A DNA stretch of 64,000 nt from Neelides folsomi (taxonomy: Eukaryota; Arthropoda; Collembola; Neelipleona; Neelidae). A model generated the notes under the pieces. The model was not told the DNA's origin. It searched no databases and was given only the letters and a program-made list of their open reading frames with translations. The stretch is taken from positions 123,470-187,469 of the forward strand of contig JAQGBZ010000107.1 of NCBI GenBank assembly GCA_034687125.1, written 5' to 3'. A program made the position numbers and the translations under genes. This document shows positions 23,632-36,349 of this stretch, piece by piece (position 1 is the stretch's first letter; each line of letters opens with the position of its first letter).

Positions 23632-26600
23632 ATGAATTTGTCATCGGACGAGATTCAGAAGCTGAAGGTGGTCGAGCTTCGGGCCGAGTTGAGTGCGAGA
23701 GGTCTCGATTCCCGAGGAGTTAAAGCCGTCCTCGTCGATCGACTACTCGGAGCGATGAGTGAAGTTGGGCCGGGCGGGAACCTCAATGGTTCGAGCCTTT
23801 TAGCCTCACGTGAGCCTCAAGCTGATTCACTCCTCAGTGAGCAAGACGAAGAGATGGAGACGGGAGAAAATGTCCTCCAAGAGTCGACGCCACCAGTTAA
23901 ATTTTTATCTAGTCATCAACTCGACATTCAGGAGCCCTTGACATCCGATCCAAATAAAGACGATTCGTTGGATCTCCAACTGAGCGAATTTGAGCCACCT
24001 GCACAACTCCTAGAAGAAGACTCGGCCGAAGTCTCAGAAGCCGGTAATGACATTGAACCTTCAAGTGAAAGGAATGGAGACGATGGAGTTGAAATTAAGG
24101 AGACAACTGAAGAAGAGTCCCAGGAGGACATGGAAGGAGACACTGCAGAATCCCAAGAAGGAACGGATGAAACGAAAGAAGGAGAAAATGGAGGAAAGGA
24201 GGAAAATGGGACGAAGAGGAAAATTGAAGAAGTGAATGGCGGACGAGAAAGTGGAGGATTTAAGAAGAGGAAGCCTCATCAAGAACCTCAAATTGTCATC
24301 CCTCCACTTAATGAACCCGACTATGACGAAAATCTTGTTCTTCTGGATTGGTGTAAGTTTGACATTATTTACAAAATCTAAAATTGTTTTTTAAAAATTA
24401 TGAAATTTTATTATTTACATAATTTACGTAAATAAAATTTAGTTTAATAGGTAGTCAAAAGTTGTTAATTAGTTAAGCCAATTTTATAAAATTGATTTAC
24501 TTAATAAGCATTTCGAATTTTTTCATTTCACAGACAAATCTGATCTTAATCTCAAAATCTCAACTGAGGATTTCCTGAGCGCCGAACCACTTGTTTTTGA
24601 TGAGTTTCCATTAGCCTTTGCTGGAGCATTTGGCAGCTGGGGTTTTAAACAGGGGAAAATCTGCTATGAAGTTACTTGGAAAGAAAATTCACAAGTGAAG
24701 GCCGATTTCGGAAAAGCGGAAAGCGAAGCAAAGCACATATTGCGGCTTGGATGGTCGGATTTGTACTCAGGAATGCAACTCGGTAATTTTCAAAAAAATG
24801 TTTTGACTTTTTACTTTTACTAAAACATTTCCAATCATTACTTAATTAACTCTTTTTAATTAATTTAGGGGAGCAAAAGTTTTCTTTTGGGTATGACTCG
24901 AGAGGAAGGTTTTTCAATGGTGGAGAAGTGAAGGAATTGGGCGAAGGAACAACTTTCGCAGAAGGAGACACTATTTGTGCATACCTTGTAAGCATTTTTT
25001 ATTTAATAAACATGTCGTCAGTTGTTAACTACGATATATTAAATTGGCTAATATTTTTGATTTTAAGGATCTTCAAGCGGAATCGATGGAATTAAAATTT
25101 ACCAAAAATGGAGAGGCCGTTGGAGAAACAATCCAAATTCCCAAAGAACTTGAAGGCAAAGTTTGGTATCCTCACATTCTGTCACGTAATGTGAAGTTCG
25201 AAGCTAATTTTGGAGAAAAGGAGCCCAGCCACCCAATTTTCGAAGGTTACGAATTTCTTTCCAAGATCACGTCAGAAGATTCAAAAGTCAGAGGGCCAGT
25301 TCGTCCTGCTACTAAAGACGATTGCGAGGTACACAATTTTAATTAATTCGGATTATCAGATATCAAAGATTTCTGAAACTATGATCTTAAATGACATATA
25401 TTATAGTTTGTCATGCTTTGTGGAATGGCATGTTGCGGAAAGACGACTTGGGCTAAAGAGCACAGCCGAGCGAATCCTGACAAGCATTACAATATCCTTG
25501 GCACTTCAACTGTTGTTGAAAGAGCCGTCAGCAGCCCAGGAAGTCCAACTTCACCCATCGACGGTTTCCTTCAAAAAGCTGGAAAATTCGTTGAGAAACT
25601 CATTGAAATTGCACCTTCACGGAAGAGACATTACATTTTGGATCAAGTACGTTTCCCCCCTTGCATTCACCTAAGTTAGATCGTTCAAAAATACTTATAT
25701 AGACCGTATTTTAAATAAGCAATGTAAGGTATTTTAGCTCTTCACTTAACATTCTATTAATTAACATTTATATTTCAAATAATATTCTACTAGTCTTTTC
25801 AACTGTGATAATCAGTTTAAACAAGAATTTTTAATTCTTCTTGGATGATTTCAGTATTATTGAATATGACATTAATAGTCTTTTAATGTTTAACCAAAAG
25901 TAGTAAGAGACAATTGACTTTCTCAATTAATGAATACTTTTTAACCGAGATTTCATGTTTTGAACGAAAAGTTTGAAAGGAATGTAAAGTGATAATAATC
26001 GAAATGATATGCTTTACACTTTAAACATTACCATTTTCTTATCTCTTGAACAACTCTGCGAGGATGAAAAGGAGCCAAAAGTTGACACACTTGGCACATC
26101 TAATCATCGAACTCATCGGTCAGCCTCTGTTGAACTAAGGAAAGTTCAATAAATCAATTGTAACTAAATACGAAGATGAGAGTGAGAGATGGTGAGAGAT
26201 GAGGTTTTGATCATTGGGCTATGATCATCTCAGCTTCTCAAATAAATTGGAATCGCGGAGTCCAGGACGCGATATGATATCGAAAGTGATGTCGACACAG
26301 TGAGCCACTAATTTGTGACTCCCAATTGAAAGTAAGATCAACTCTGTAAGTGTGTCTTGTATAAATAGACATTTCGAAAGATGGATTTCGAATGTGCGAT
26401 GACGACACTTTTTCCTTATTGCTTCCTTCCTTAAACTTCCTTTCCTCTCTCGTGGATGAATTTCGGAACACTAGAACACTTCCAATAAATGTAGCTCACC
26501 AAATGATAATTCTCGATAATAAAAATATATATTTTATAGAGAAATCAACCCGAACCTGCTCAACGAATAAATTAATAATAAATATTCCCCCGAAATCCTT

Positions 26601-29285
26601 TTTCCTTCGATGTCTCAAAAGAGACTCCTTCGACCCAAACTCCAATCAACCAAATTCCCCTCAATCCCATAATAACTTTACAGGAATTGATCACGATAAA
26701 TCAGTGAACATTTTGTGCATGGGGATGGGGAGAGAGATGGGAATCAACAAAGACGAGCCGCCGCATAGATCGAGGAAATAAAGTGAAACCAAAATTCAAC
26801 GAGTGTCCTCTAAAATGAGTGCAAATAACCAAAAAAACATTTAGAGACATTCGCCACTTGATTGACAGAATGAGAACTTCCGCTACGAAGTAGTAAAGAC
26901 TACATTTAAACATTGAAAGTGAAAAATGTGAAAACTGGCCCATAAATCCAAACCTCCAATCACCAAAAATGAACCAAAGAACCCTTAAAATGAACTGAAC
27001 TCGTATTTTAAAAAATGCTGCTCCTTTACCTATTAGTTTTATAAACACAAACCTCGTGAGCACAACGCCACTAATAATCAATTTATTTTTATTAAGAACT
27101 GAATGAATGGATAATGATGGAAATTTGTTCACAGGATGTACAAAGCTACTGAACAATTTGTTATATACAGCTAAAAAATATTTTTTAGATTTATTCAAAT
27201 ACATTCCAAAAATTATTGGATTAATAATGCAAAAATGGAATTCTCTTCTTAAATCTGTCTTTTGTATACTTTCTAATATGATATTGTAATATTTATTATA
27301 ATATTAGTAAAAGGAGTATCATTGAGATACACTTTTATATACAATATGATAAATACATATTTATAATTGAAATTTTAATGAGTAGTTTGTCTATATAATG
27401 TGTTTTTGAAGGCAGAAACGAGATTCCTCTGGACGAGGAAGCTCGAAATGAACAAATGACTAAAAGGGCCCTGTCCCATATGTGTTCTCTCTAGAGCAAT
27501 GTTACACTTGGTTCTCAGCAGCGGAAGAGCGGCGGGTTTGAGGGTTTCAGACGAAGGGCAGTATTGATCTTACCCTCCGATGAGGAGTACCAGAAACGTA
27601 TCAAAGCTAAAGAACAAGAGCAGGGAAAAAGTGTTCCCAAATCCACCATCCTTGATATGAAAGGTTCCCCTATTTACCTTTGTCAAACATTTATAATTTT
27701 AAGTTAAACTAAATCACTTTCTCATAGATAAAACATTCAATGAGAGATCGATCCCTTTTAATGGGGATTCGACTCAAATAATCAAAAAAAACATCATTTA
27801 ATGTTCAATTATTGATATATAATTGCCCTTATTATTATATACTTACTTCTTACATTTTTGAAAATTAGAAAAAAAGCGTAGTTAGACTTATTTTTTAAAT
27901 GCTCCTATTTTTTCTATTTTTTTGTTGGCGGTAAGTAAGTGTGTGTACATAATGAGGGAATTAGGAAGAAGGGTTTGCCTAATATATTTTTGTATTTAGC
28001 TAATTTCCAAGTGCCGGTGGTAGGACCTCTTTTCTCCACCGTTGACTTTCCCGAGCTCGGTCAAACTGAAGCCGAAGAACTCATTGCAAAGTACAACAAA
28101 GAAGGAGCGAGACATGCGATCAAAAGCATCGACCTTAATCGCTTCGGAAATCGTCGTGGCATGCCCATGCGTGGCGGACGAGGAGGATTCAGAGGCGGAC
28201 GTGGAGGACCTCCTCGTAAAATATTTTTATGATTTTAATTAATTACCAATTTAATATAGAGTAAATTGGAATTTAAAATTGAATTGTTATTTAGGTGGTG
28301 GCAGGGGATTTTTCAGAGGAGGAGATTCACGAGGAGGAGCTGGCGGCAGAGGAGGACCGTGGCCACGTAGAGGTGGAGGTCCAGGAATCTTTGCTGGAGG
28401 TCGTGGAGGACCACCATCACTTGGACCACCTCGTGGTGGCGGTGGTGGAAGAGGAATTCCCCCACTTCGTGGTGGACCACCTAGGCCCATGTTTGGAGCT
28501 GGCGGTGGTGGCGGAAGAGGAATGAGAGGAGGAGGTGGTGGAGGTGGACCGCCACGTGGAAGTCCAATGGCTCCAAATAGAGGATCCTTCGGTCGTGGAG
28601 GAGGAGATCGTGGTGGAGGCAACCAAGGAAGAAATCCACCACGAGGAGGATTTGGAGGAGGTCGAGGAACCAACAATGGAGGAGGAGCTGGAGCACCTCG
28701 TATTGATCGACGAGGAAATCCTGGAGGTTCAAGAGGATTTTCCGGTAATAATGCTGGAGGTGGAGGAGGACGTTGGGGAAATTCGCCGTCCGGAGGATTT
28801 GGAAATAATAATCGAAGAGGTGGAGGAGGCCAAGTAAGTTACAAGATTATTTTTTAGCTTGATCACTTGATCTAAAGCCATTTCTAAATATTAATGTGAT
28901 ATTTATTTATTAGGGTGGCTTCCAACAACAATGGGGAAATGGTGGTGGACAAAACTGGGGAGGAAATCGAAGTGGAAATAACTCCGGTAATTATTAAAAT
29001 TATTAATTCTAATATGGATTTAAGAGATTTTGAAAATATAGATCTCATTTATTAATGCTCCAAGTATAACATTTAAAAATTTGCTCTTTAGGTTTTGGAG
29101 GTGGTGGTGGCGGCGGAGGTGGATTTGGAGGTGGTCCAGATCCATGGGCAGTTCAACAACAAGTTCCAGATCAAGGCTATGGACTCAGTTGGGAGAATGG
29201 CGGAGGAAATCAAGGAGGTGGAGGAGGAACATGGCAAGGTTATGGTGGACAAACCTATGGAAATTTTGGCTATGGAAGAAAATAA
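23632..29285 (+). CDS. HNRNPU: hnRNP U-like protein (SAP, SPRY, P-loop kinase-like domain, RGG tail)
   Basis: hnRNP U (SAF-A) binds nascent RNA and chromatin in the nucleus. Ten exons (23632-24352, 24534-24782, 24869-24987, 25068-25328, 25407-25646, 27495-27663, 28000-28215, 28295-28833, 28914-28986, 29092-29285) join to 926 aa. In order: a SAP domain (residues ~8-42, KLKVVELRAELSARGLDSRG); an acidic region with a basic KKRKPH patch; a SPRY domain (~250-430); a polynucleotide-kinase-like ATPase with Walker A GMACCGKTT (456-464) and YILDQSN; then about 300 residues of very Gly/Arg-rich RGG repeats, with W/Q-rich YGG-type ends. Intron 5 is 1.85 kb, far longer than the others. The RGG tail contributes several long shadow open frames on both strands. 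It could equally be the HNRNPUL1/2 orthologue, since invertebrates often have one member. Confidence 0.93.
25647..27494 (+). other. Large intron 5 of the hnRNP U-like gene
   Basis: The flanking exons splice directly to give DQ-SNV, as in other hnRNP U proteins, so this 1.85 kb is intronic. It contains several short open frames (26392-26781 plus strand, 26701-27204 minus strand) with no recognisable content. Just before the acceptor, 27412-27493 is open in one frame and reads like protein (NEIPLDEEARNEQMTKRA), ending on the splice-site TAG. Confidence 0.7.
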
Positions 29286-30196
29286 TCAACTTGACCTCAC
29301 CTCGACAGACTTTTCATGCACTTTTAATCATGTAGAGTTGATGCATCTCTGGACTCACCTTCACTTTACTTTCACCTCCATTTAACATTTTATTATGATT
29401 TAATTTTTAAAGTATTATTGTTCGTTTAGTGTACAAATGAATGAACTTTTATGTCGTTAATGTAAATATATTAAGATTGCTCTTTATAGACCAAGTTAAA
29501 TCATTGCAAAATGAATACTTTAAATGTGCAACACGAGTAATTATGAAAATGGCTTGTTGGATCAAAAAGCCAATTCTTTAAATTTAGACTTCGAATTTTA
29601 GACTCGTTTCTAAAAAATGACATTAATGATCATGCAAATCAATGACTAGAAACCCACAACTTCCACCGACGGTTGAGAATTTCAGTTTGTAAGCAATTTA
29701 AATAAATTAGGATTTCTAGTTTAACGATAGACACAATTATGTGAGTAGATTTAGAGTGGTATTTGTACTTACCTAAAACTTATTTGAAATTAACCAAATC
29801 TAGTATTTAGAACTATCTGTTAAAACTAAAATGGTTTTAAGTTTTGTTAACGATTTTCATATATTTTATTCTATGTTATTTGGGTGTTCTGATTTTATTT
29901 AATAAAATACTGAAATTATATTTTGCCATGCAGCTTAAAGAATAATGTTAAATACCAAATTACTAGTACATATTGTATAGATGATACAACCTATGTATGT
30001 ATGTCTTTTATTTGCCCTCAATGATCCGTTAATATAAAAGACGCTAACTTAGGGGGGGTTAATTATGAAAAGAATATGTACCAGTAAAGTAGAAAGGATA
30101 CAACTTTTTAATCATGATAATTTTTATTAATATTTTAAAGTTACTTGATAAAATCTGATGTAAATATATTATTTTACTCTAATTTGAATAAAATCA
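29286..30196. other. Convergent 3' intergenic region (hnRNP U-like / TECPR2)
   Basis: AT-rich sequence between two genes that end toward each other. It holds both 3'UTRs. No other feature was identified. Confidence 0.5.
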
Positions 30197-33100
30197 TTAA
30201 AGAATTTCCCATTCACAGTCTTCTGTTGATAATGTTGAATGGAACTTCGTTTCTGACGTTGGTCCGAATTTTAAAATTTCCTTCCTTAGCTTTATTAACG
30301 AACCTGACTCATCCAAAGCCCAGACTTGATCGCATAAGGAAGCTAGAAAGATTTATAGAAATAATTATTATTTATCGACTCATAAATACTAAATTTTACT
30401 ATAACGTAAATTACATATTTTATGGCTAATAATCTATCAGAATCCAATGTAAATTAATGTATGGAAAATATTAAGTTGTCCGTACTTGTTAAAATATTAG
30501 CATTTCCAGGAATCTTCTGCCAAAAATCACCGACAAAGTTAGTTTTAGAGATTCCGTTTCTACAAAATATTTCGCCACTTGGGCTAAGTGCCCAAACTGC
30601 CACATCACTATAAACAATTTTAGTAATTAGCTTAGTTAAACAGAAATCATTTTAAATATTAAATTAATAATATAAAAAATAATAATAATAATAAATACCT
30701 AACACATAATCGATCAGCTTCGATTCCAGGAACGAGAACCCATCTCGTCCCAATTGGAAAATCAGGAAAAATGGCTTCTCTGGCATAAATATTCTTATAG
30801 TTATCCAAAGCCCAAACAATCCGATCATTTGAATCAACGTAGACCTGAATAATAAAATGAGTTATAAACCATAATATATTCACTAATCAATATTTTCAAA
30901 TTAAAAAATCCTAACATGTACCTTGGTAAAGAAGGCATTGGGCTGACTTGGCCTTCCTTCTACTGGAACCCAAGCAGGAAAAATGTCATTGACACCAGGA
31001 GGTTGAAGTGATCCAATTCTCATATAAATGTTTCCTGAACTTTCCACAGCCCAAGCAACCTCAGACCCACAAGACAGGTGAACAAAGAGCGAATCTTCTA
31101 AAATCCAAAGAAAATGCATTTATTTATTTCTTAAAGTATGTAACTAATTCTAAATATTCTGTAATTTGTAAAATGTTACCTAATGGTGAAAGCGGTATTC
31201 TGTTCCAACCACTTCCAATTCGGTCGTTTCGGCTGATATTGCACCTAACATAGACATGACCTTCACAAGACAGCATCCATAAAGCTTCAGGACTGAAAGA
31301 TACGCACGTTATGGGCTTCTCATTAGGCAGGTCAATGCTCTAAACATTAAAACAATAAATTATTATTATAGTCACAAAATGTAATCAATTAGCATTTAAG
31401 ACATTAAATTTTAAGTTAGTTAATAAACGGACGAAATCAAACAATTATTATCGTTAATAAAAATATACCTTTATTTTTCCTCCATTGACTGCTGTGTGGT
31501 AAATCATTCCATTTGAATCTTGAAGCCAAAGTTGACCCTGAGTATTGTAAATACTTCCAGCAAACACGTTCGTCCAATAGGCTCCGTCTTTTGGTTGCTC
31601 AAGGCTAAGTTTTGTCCAGTTATAACCTTAAAAGATTCAGAAATTAATTTAAAGCTTTATATTTTATAAATTAAGAATTTAAAATAATTATTAAACATAA
31701 TTCAGAAATTCAGATGGATGGAAATTACCCTTTAAAGCTGTTTTATTCAGATGGATGACATTTGATCCAGGGTGAGATAACCAAATGTATGATTTTGAAG
31801 AAGCTGAAAGAATGAACGGTTTCCCTTGAAGAAGGTTAGCAAGTCGATCGTATCGAAAGGAATCGGTCAATTTTGTGATACTCTTCCAAGCCGCATTAAT
31901 TCCATTATTTTGAGTAATAGCACAATTGGTAAAATCCGATGTTTCAACTTTAAACATCCTACTCGTACTTAACTCGAAAACTGAAATGAAATGAGGAACA
32001 AAGTAAAAGCTCCCCTGTCCATCAGCCAGCAAAAGAGAGTCTTTTGGACCAAAGGCCAGAGCTGTAAAGTGAGGCAATTCCCCTCTCATTTCTTTCCAAT
32101 CAAATCCAAATGGACATGCTTCCCCATTCAGTCCGCCTCGATAAATCAATTTCCCATCAGTGGTCAATCCAAAGACCATGTTTTTCCTCATACGGATGCT
32201 GTTCAACCTCCAAGGAGTGGCAATGGACGTGAAGCTAATGAGATTCAAAGACCCGGTCACCAGAACTTCCCCACTTGTTGTAATCACCCAGCCGTATTTA
32301 TCATCAATGGCCGCAAATGCAATATTTTCATAAACCGTGTCCCAATGCGTCTTCTCCATCGAGTCATTGGTTGAGAAAGGGCCAGAAGGAGAAGGAGATC
32401 GAAGAACTAACAAACTTCCTCTTTTAATTCTCCATACGACTTCTCCTGATGGGGAAATTGCCATACAATTTGCCTTATATCCAGTTTTCACCCAAGTGAG
32501 ACTCAATTCTCCCATACTGGTATAATATACAGCATTTTTGGAATCGATGCAAACAGCGTATCTGTCACAGCAAACAAAGGAACTAAGCGTTGAAGGGAGA
32601 TTATACTGAAGCCAATTGTGATTCCCAATAGTCGCTTGAACTTCCACATCTTCGATTTCATTCATCAGGAATTTCAAATTATTTTCCTCTTCTTCTTCTC
32701 GCTCAATTTCCTCTTTGTCTCCGCATTTCATCGGATCTTCTTTGGCCATTAAATCTTCTAAACTTGATCTCATTTCAGCTTCAATTGTGTCCAAAAGACT
32801 CAAACTTTTATCAGATTTCTCTTCTAATTGACTAGAGCCAGACGGAGGGCCAAAACTCATCGAAGAAGAATCTCCTCCTAATAACTGATGTGGAAAAATA
32901 TCAACGTTACGTCTCAACTCGTAATATTTAGAATTGGAGTTGTAAATGTCGTGATACGATTCTTCATTATTTAACAATAAAATTTCTGACAATCGATCCG
33001 CAATATTACTCTCCGGCTCCAATAGTGTCTCTTCACTATCAGCCTTTGTGAGAATGTCGGATAACTCTTGAGACTCTTCTTCGTCTGGAGAATTACAAAT

Positions 33101-35571
33101 GGTTAAAAGTGAAGAAGTGCTGCTTTCGTGGTCACTCCGTCCAACAGGGCTTGGAGTTCGATCACGAAATTCTTCATCCATTGTTAAATTCCCTCGAGCA
33201 AGAATTGGCCAATTTAACATTTTAGCCAAAATGGCTTCTTTTTCCTCAATTGTTTCATTTGACACTTCAGAATTACTTTGGCTATTTAAACGAACAATTT
33301 CGGCATTACCGGTGCTTTCTCCGCCTTCTGTGTTCGTCGATGTTGAATTTTCTGAATGCATCGATTCGAGGGAATTTTTTCTTTTTCCCAAATCATTTGA
33401 TGAAGTGGAGGGAAGATCTTCCGAATTAGTTGAATAACTGCTGTTACTCATTACATCTATAGGAGAACCCATTTCTTGATGAATTAATTTCTTTTTCTTC
33501 TTTTTTCCCTTCTTTTCAGTGTGAAAAATGACGTCTTCATATGACTCCTTTGAAATGCCTTCGAATCTGTCTTTTGATACAGTCATCATATCATTTTCCC
33601 TTTCTTCAATTATAATATCAGGAATATTCGGGAGAGGAATGACAGGCGGAAGACAATCCTGAATATTCGAATTTGATTCTAAAACTACTGTTTTAATTGT
33701 TGTAATAATTGGGGAAATTTTCGGTAAGGCACCTCGAGATGTTTCTTTAAGTTTAGACTTCAAGAAATTGAGTGAATGGGAAATATCTGATATTGAAGAA
33801 GTCATAATATCAGGGAGTTTCTTAATTCCTTCAAAGTCGGAGGAATTTGATTTTCTGGGAAGGAGCGATGAGTCAGGTTCCGAACTAATTCTAATAATGT
33901 TGCGTCCAGTCTCAAGGATAAAAATTTCATTTTGATGGACGCCGATAGATAAAATAGATTTGAGCTCCAAACATGTTCCGATGATGCGAGCTCTTTCAGG
34001 GTCAAATAATAGTAAAACATCTTTATGGGAAGTGGCGATGAACTTCCCCATGAACATGTGTAATTTCCCAAATTGAAGTTCTTTGGGGGGAATACGTAGT
34101 TTGACAGCGGTTGGGTTTATCACAGGTATATAAGGATGGGATTCTTCTATAAGATTCTACAAAAAAGAAATGAATAAAGAATTAAACATAATCGTTTGAC
34201 AATAGCTCGTCTTAATTGTAAAATTTTATTGAATTCTTATTAGATAATATTGGCAATTACCTTAAATTTAATAGTTTTATTGACAACTCCGGAGGTTTCA
34301 GCAATCCAAAGACGGAGTCCTTGCCTCGAGCAATAAATTTTTTGGTTTTTATTGAAGCCACCTTCAAAAACTGCTCCAAAATGGCCAGCCCTACAATAAA
34401 AATAATAAATTGAATTAAAATTCTTTGAATTAAGCGATACTTGATGAAACTTAAGAAGTAATTTTCCTAACGCTTTACGATCTTGATTTCCAACTTTATG
34501 ACTTGTTTTATCGGCAAGAGAATATATGATGGTTCTGAATGTAGAAGAAATTAAAAGATGAGCATTTGCGTAACTCAATTGTACTATTTCGTATTTTTCA
34601 TCGAAAAGATGGTAAGACGTAATCTGACTCTGAAAATTAAAATTTAAACAGATTAAACATGATTCAAGAAAAAAGAAAAAACTTTGAAATATAATCCTCA
34701 TGAATTTGATTTTAAATGCTCACCTGCGGATAGTCAATCTCTGTTAAAATAATATTTCCAGCCATATCACCACTAAAAAGTTTCATTCCATTTGTACTCC
34801 ATTCAAGGCAAGTAATCACAGATTTATGAAGGTTATGTGCAATTTCAAAGATTTGAATCTGAAATAATTCCAAAATATTTAAGAATTTGAAAATTTGGTC
34901 ATTAAATATAATTAACACACCATATTTTGTTATTTTATTTAAACTCACTTCTCTTTTCTTTTGCAATCTAAACTTGAGTTCCACTTCTTCGTGTTCGTAA
35001 GAACTTTTGGGAATTTGCAGAATTGTGACAGATCCTTCATTATTTCCAACAGCTAACATATAATCGACAGAAGATAAAAGATTAACGGAAGTGATTGGAG
35101 CAAGATCCCCTCTCTATAATTGTAATTGAGAACAAATCAGCAATATAATACAGAATACAGCTATATAAAACGATAATATTAGATAATTATACATAATGAA
35201 AACAAAATTACCTGAAGTCTTAACCGTTCAAGTACATCTTCTCTTCGATTGTACCAATAAACAATTCCAATATTCGTTCCAATAGCTATGAATTCAGGTA
35301 AAACAGAGATGCATGTGAAGTTAAGATCAAGAGTGGAGAGTCCTTTTTGAGCCTTTTTCGGAATTTTGGACAAAAGTTGGGTTAATGGACTCCATTCTCT
35401 CAGACTTAATTTATCGAGAATTTCGTTTCGATCGGAGAATGTATCATTTGAAGAAGAGGAAAATCCTCGAGCCTCGTCAAGATTTGGATTAACACTGGGT
35501 ATTGTTTCATTCTTGATTTCTTCAGTAATAGCATTATGGATTTCTAGATCTTCGACGTCGACCTCTGCCAT
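30197..35571 (-). CDS. TECPR2: Tectonin beta-propeller repeat-containing protein 2
   Basis: TECPR2 is an autophagy and ER-exit-site scaffold; mutations in the human gene cause a hereditary neuropathy. Twelve exons (35571-35212, 35113-34949, 34858-34724, 34629-34472, 34390-34261, 34156-31729, 31626-31469, 31339-31180, 31097-30922, 30844-30699, 30607-30486, 30342-30197) join to 1427 aa (human about 1411). N-terminal WD40 repeats include TCLEWSTNGMKLFSGDMAG and YCSRQGLRLW. A long disordered acidic/serine linker carries a KKGKKKKKK patch. The C-terminal half is a TECPR beta-propeller with repeated units of the type VAWAVESSGNIYMRIG and VWALDNYKNIYAREA. The protein ends CEWEIL, a W-x-x-L LC3-interacting motif in the position of the human EWEVI. 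The exon 4/5 junction uses a GTTAGG donor at 34471 rather than reading through, which restores the conserved spacing. Confidence 0.95.
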
Positions 35572-36349
35572 TTTTTCTGTTCGAAACAAAATATTCAAAT
35601 AAATAAACAATCCAAACCCGTTAACAATAAGTGAAAGTTATGTTATTCTTATTATAAGAAAAATGAATAATAGAAAATAATATATAAAAAACTAATGTCA
35701 CCGTTAATAGCAATTGAAGTTCATCTTTATTCACAATAGGAAAAATATATTGTAAATTGGTAGGCACGATATCATTTGATAAAAATTTGAACTTGATCGT
35801 TATCTTGTAAGTACTTAAACATACAAGTAATCAAGTCATCAATTGTAAATCTAATAAATGTAATATTATATAAAAGTGTTAATATTACTTAAAGATTTTT
35901 TATAAAAAGGTAATTCATAAATGCCATAAATGTAAATATTTAAAAATTCCAGAACAAGTGGATTCAAAGGCTAGAGATAAAACATAATAAAAACGAGAAA
36001 GCACAATATTATCCCAGAAATTGGAATGGCTATAGGTTTACGACAGTTTAATTGCGAGATACGTACTTGATTAGGATGAATCATCCAATATAATGACAAT
36101 AGCGAGTGCGCCAGTACACACAATTTATATAGATCTCTTATAAGATTAAAGTTTAAAAATATATCGCAAATAAACGGGTTCTCTATATTTAATATTAAAA
36201 CTCTTCAGGCACAGACAAACGTGATTCCCACATGTAAATGAATTTGAACGTAGCGGTTTTTCTTCGCAGATGAAGAGGGCCCAATTGAATTGGTTCTTAC
36301 CGCATGTCCTCGCGTTCGTCATCTTTTCCTGTCCTTTCTGTTCTGAGCC
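35572..36349. other. Divergent promoter region between TECPR2 and eEF1G
   Basis: A 780-bp spacer between head-to-head genes. The eEF1G side contains a pyrimidine-rich leader (annotated separately). No other feature is supported. Confidence 0.55.
36322..36344 (+). promoter_or_regulatory. TOP-like pyrimidine-rich leader of eEF1G
   Basis: The sequence just upstream of the eEF1G ATG is TCTTTTCCTGTCCTTTCTG. Translation-factor and ribosomal-protein mRNAs commonly start with a terminal oligopyrimidine tract that couples their translation to growth signalling. The exact transcription start is not visible, so this assignment is inferred. Confidence 0.45.

Noticed and set aside
26392..27204. Open frames of 129 and 167 codons inside the hnRNP U intron
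   Set aside because: No recognisable domains, biased low-complexity composition, and no splice-site support for a nested gene.
28287..28837. Long open frames on both strands within the glycine-rich exon
   Set aside because: They are shadows of the repetitive GGN/CGN codons of the RGG tail. The spliced plus-strand frame explains the sequence.
34390..34471. Continuous open frame through TECPR2 intron 4
   Set aside because: Reading through is possible, but it inserts about 27 unmatched residues. Splicing GC|GTTAGG to TAG|GGC restores the conserved RK-x-x-G-x-FGA spacing.
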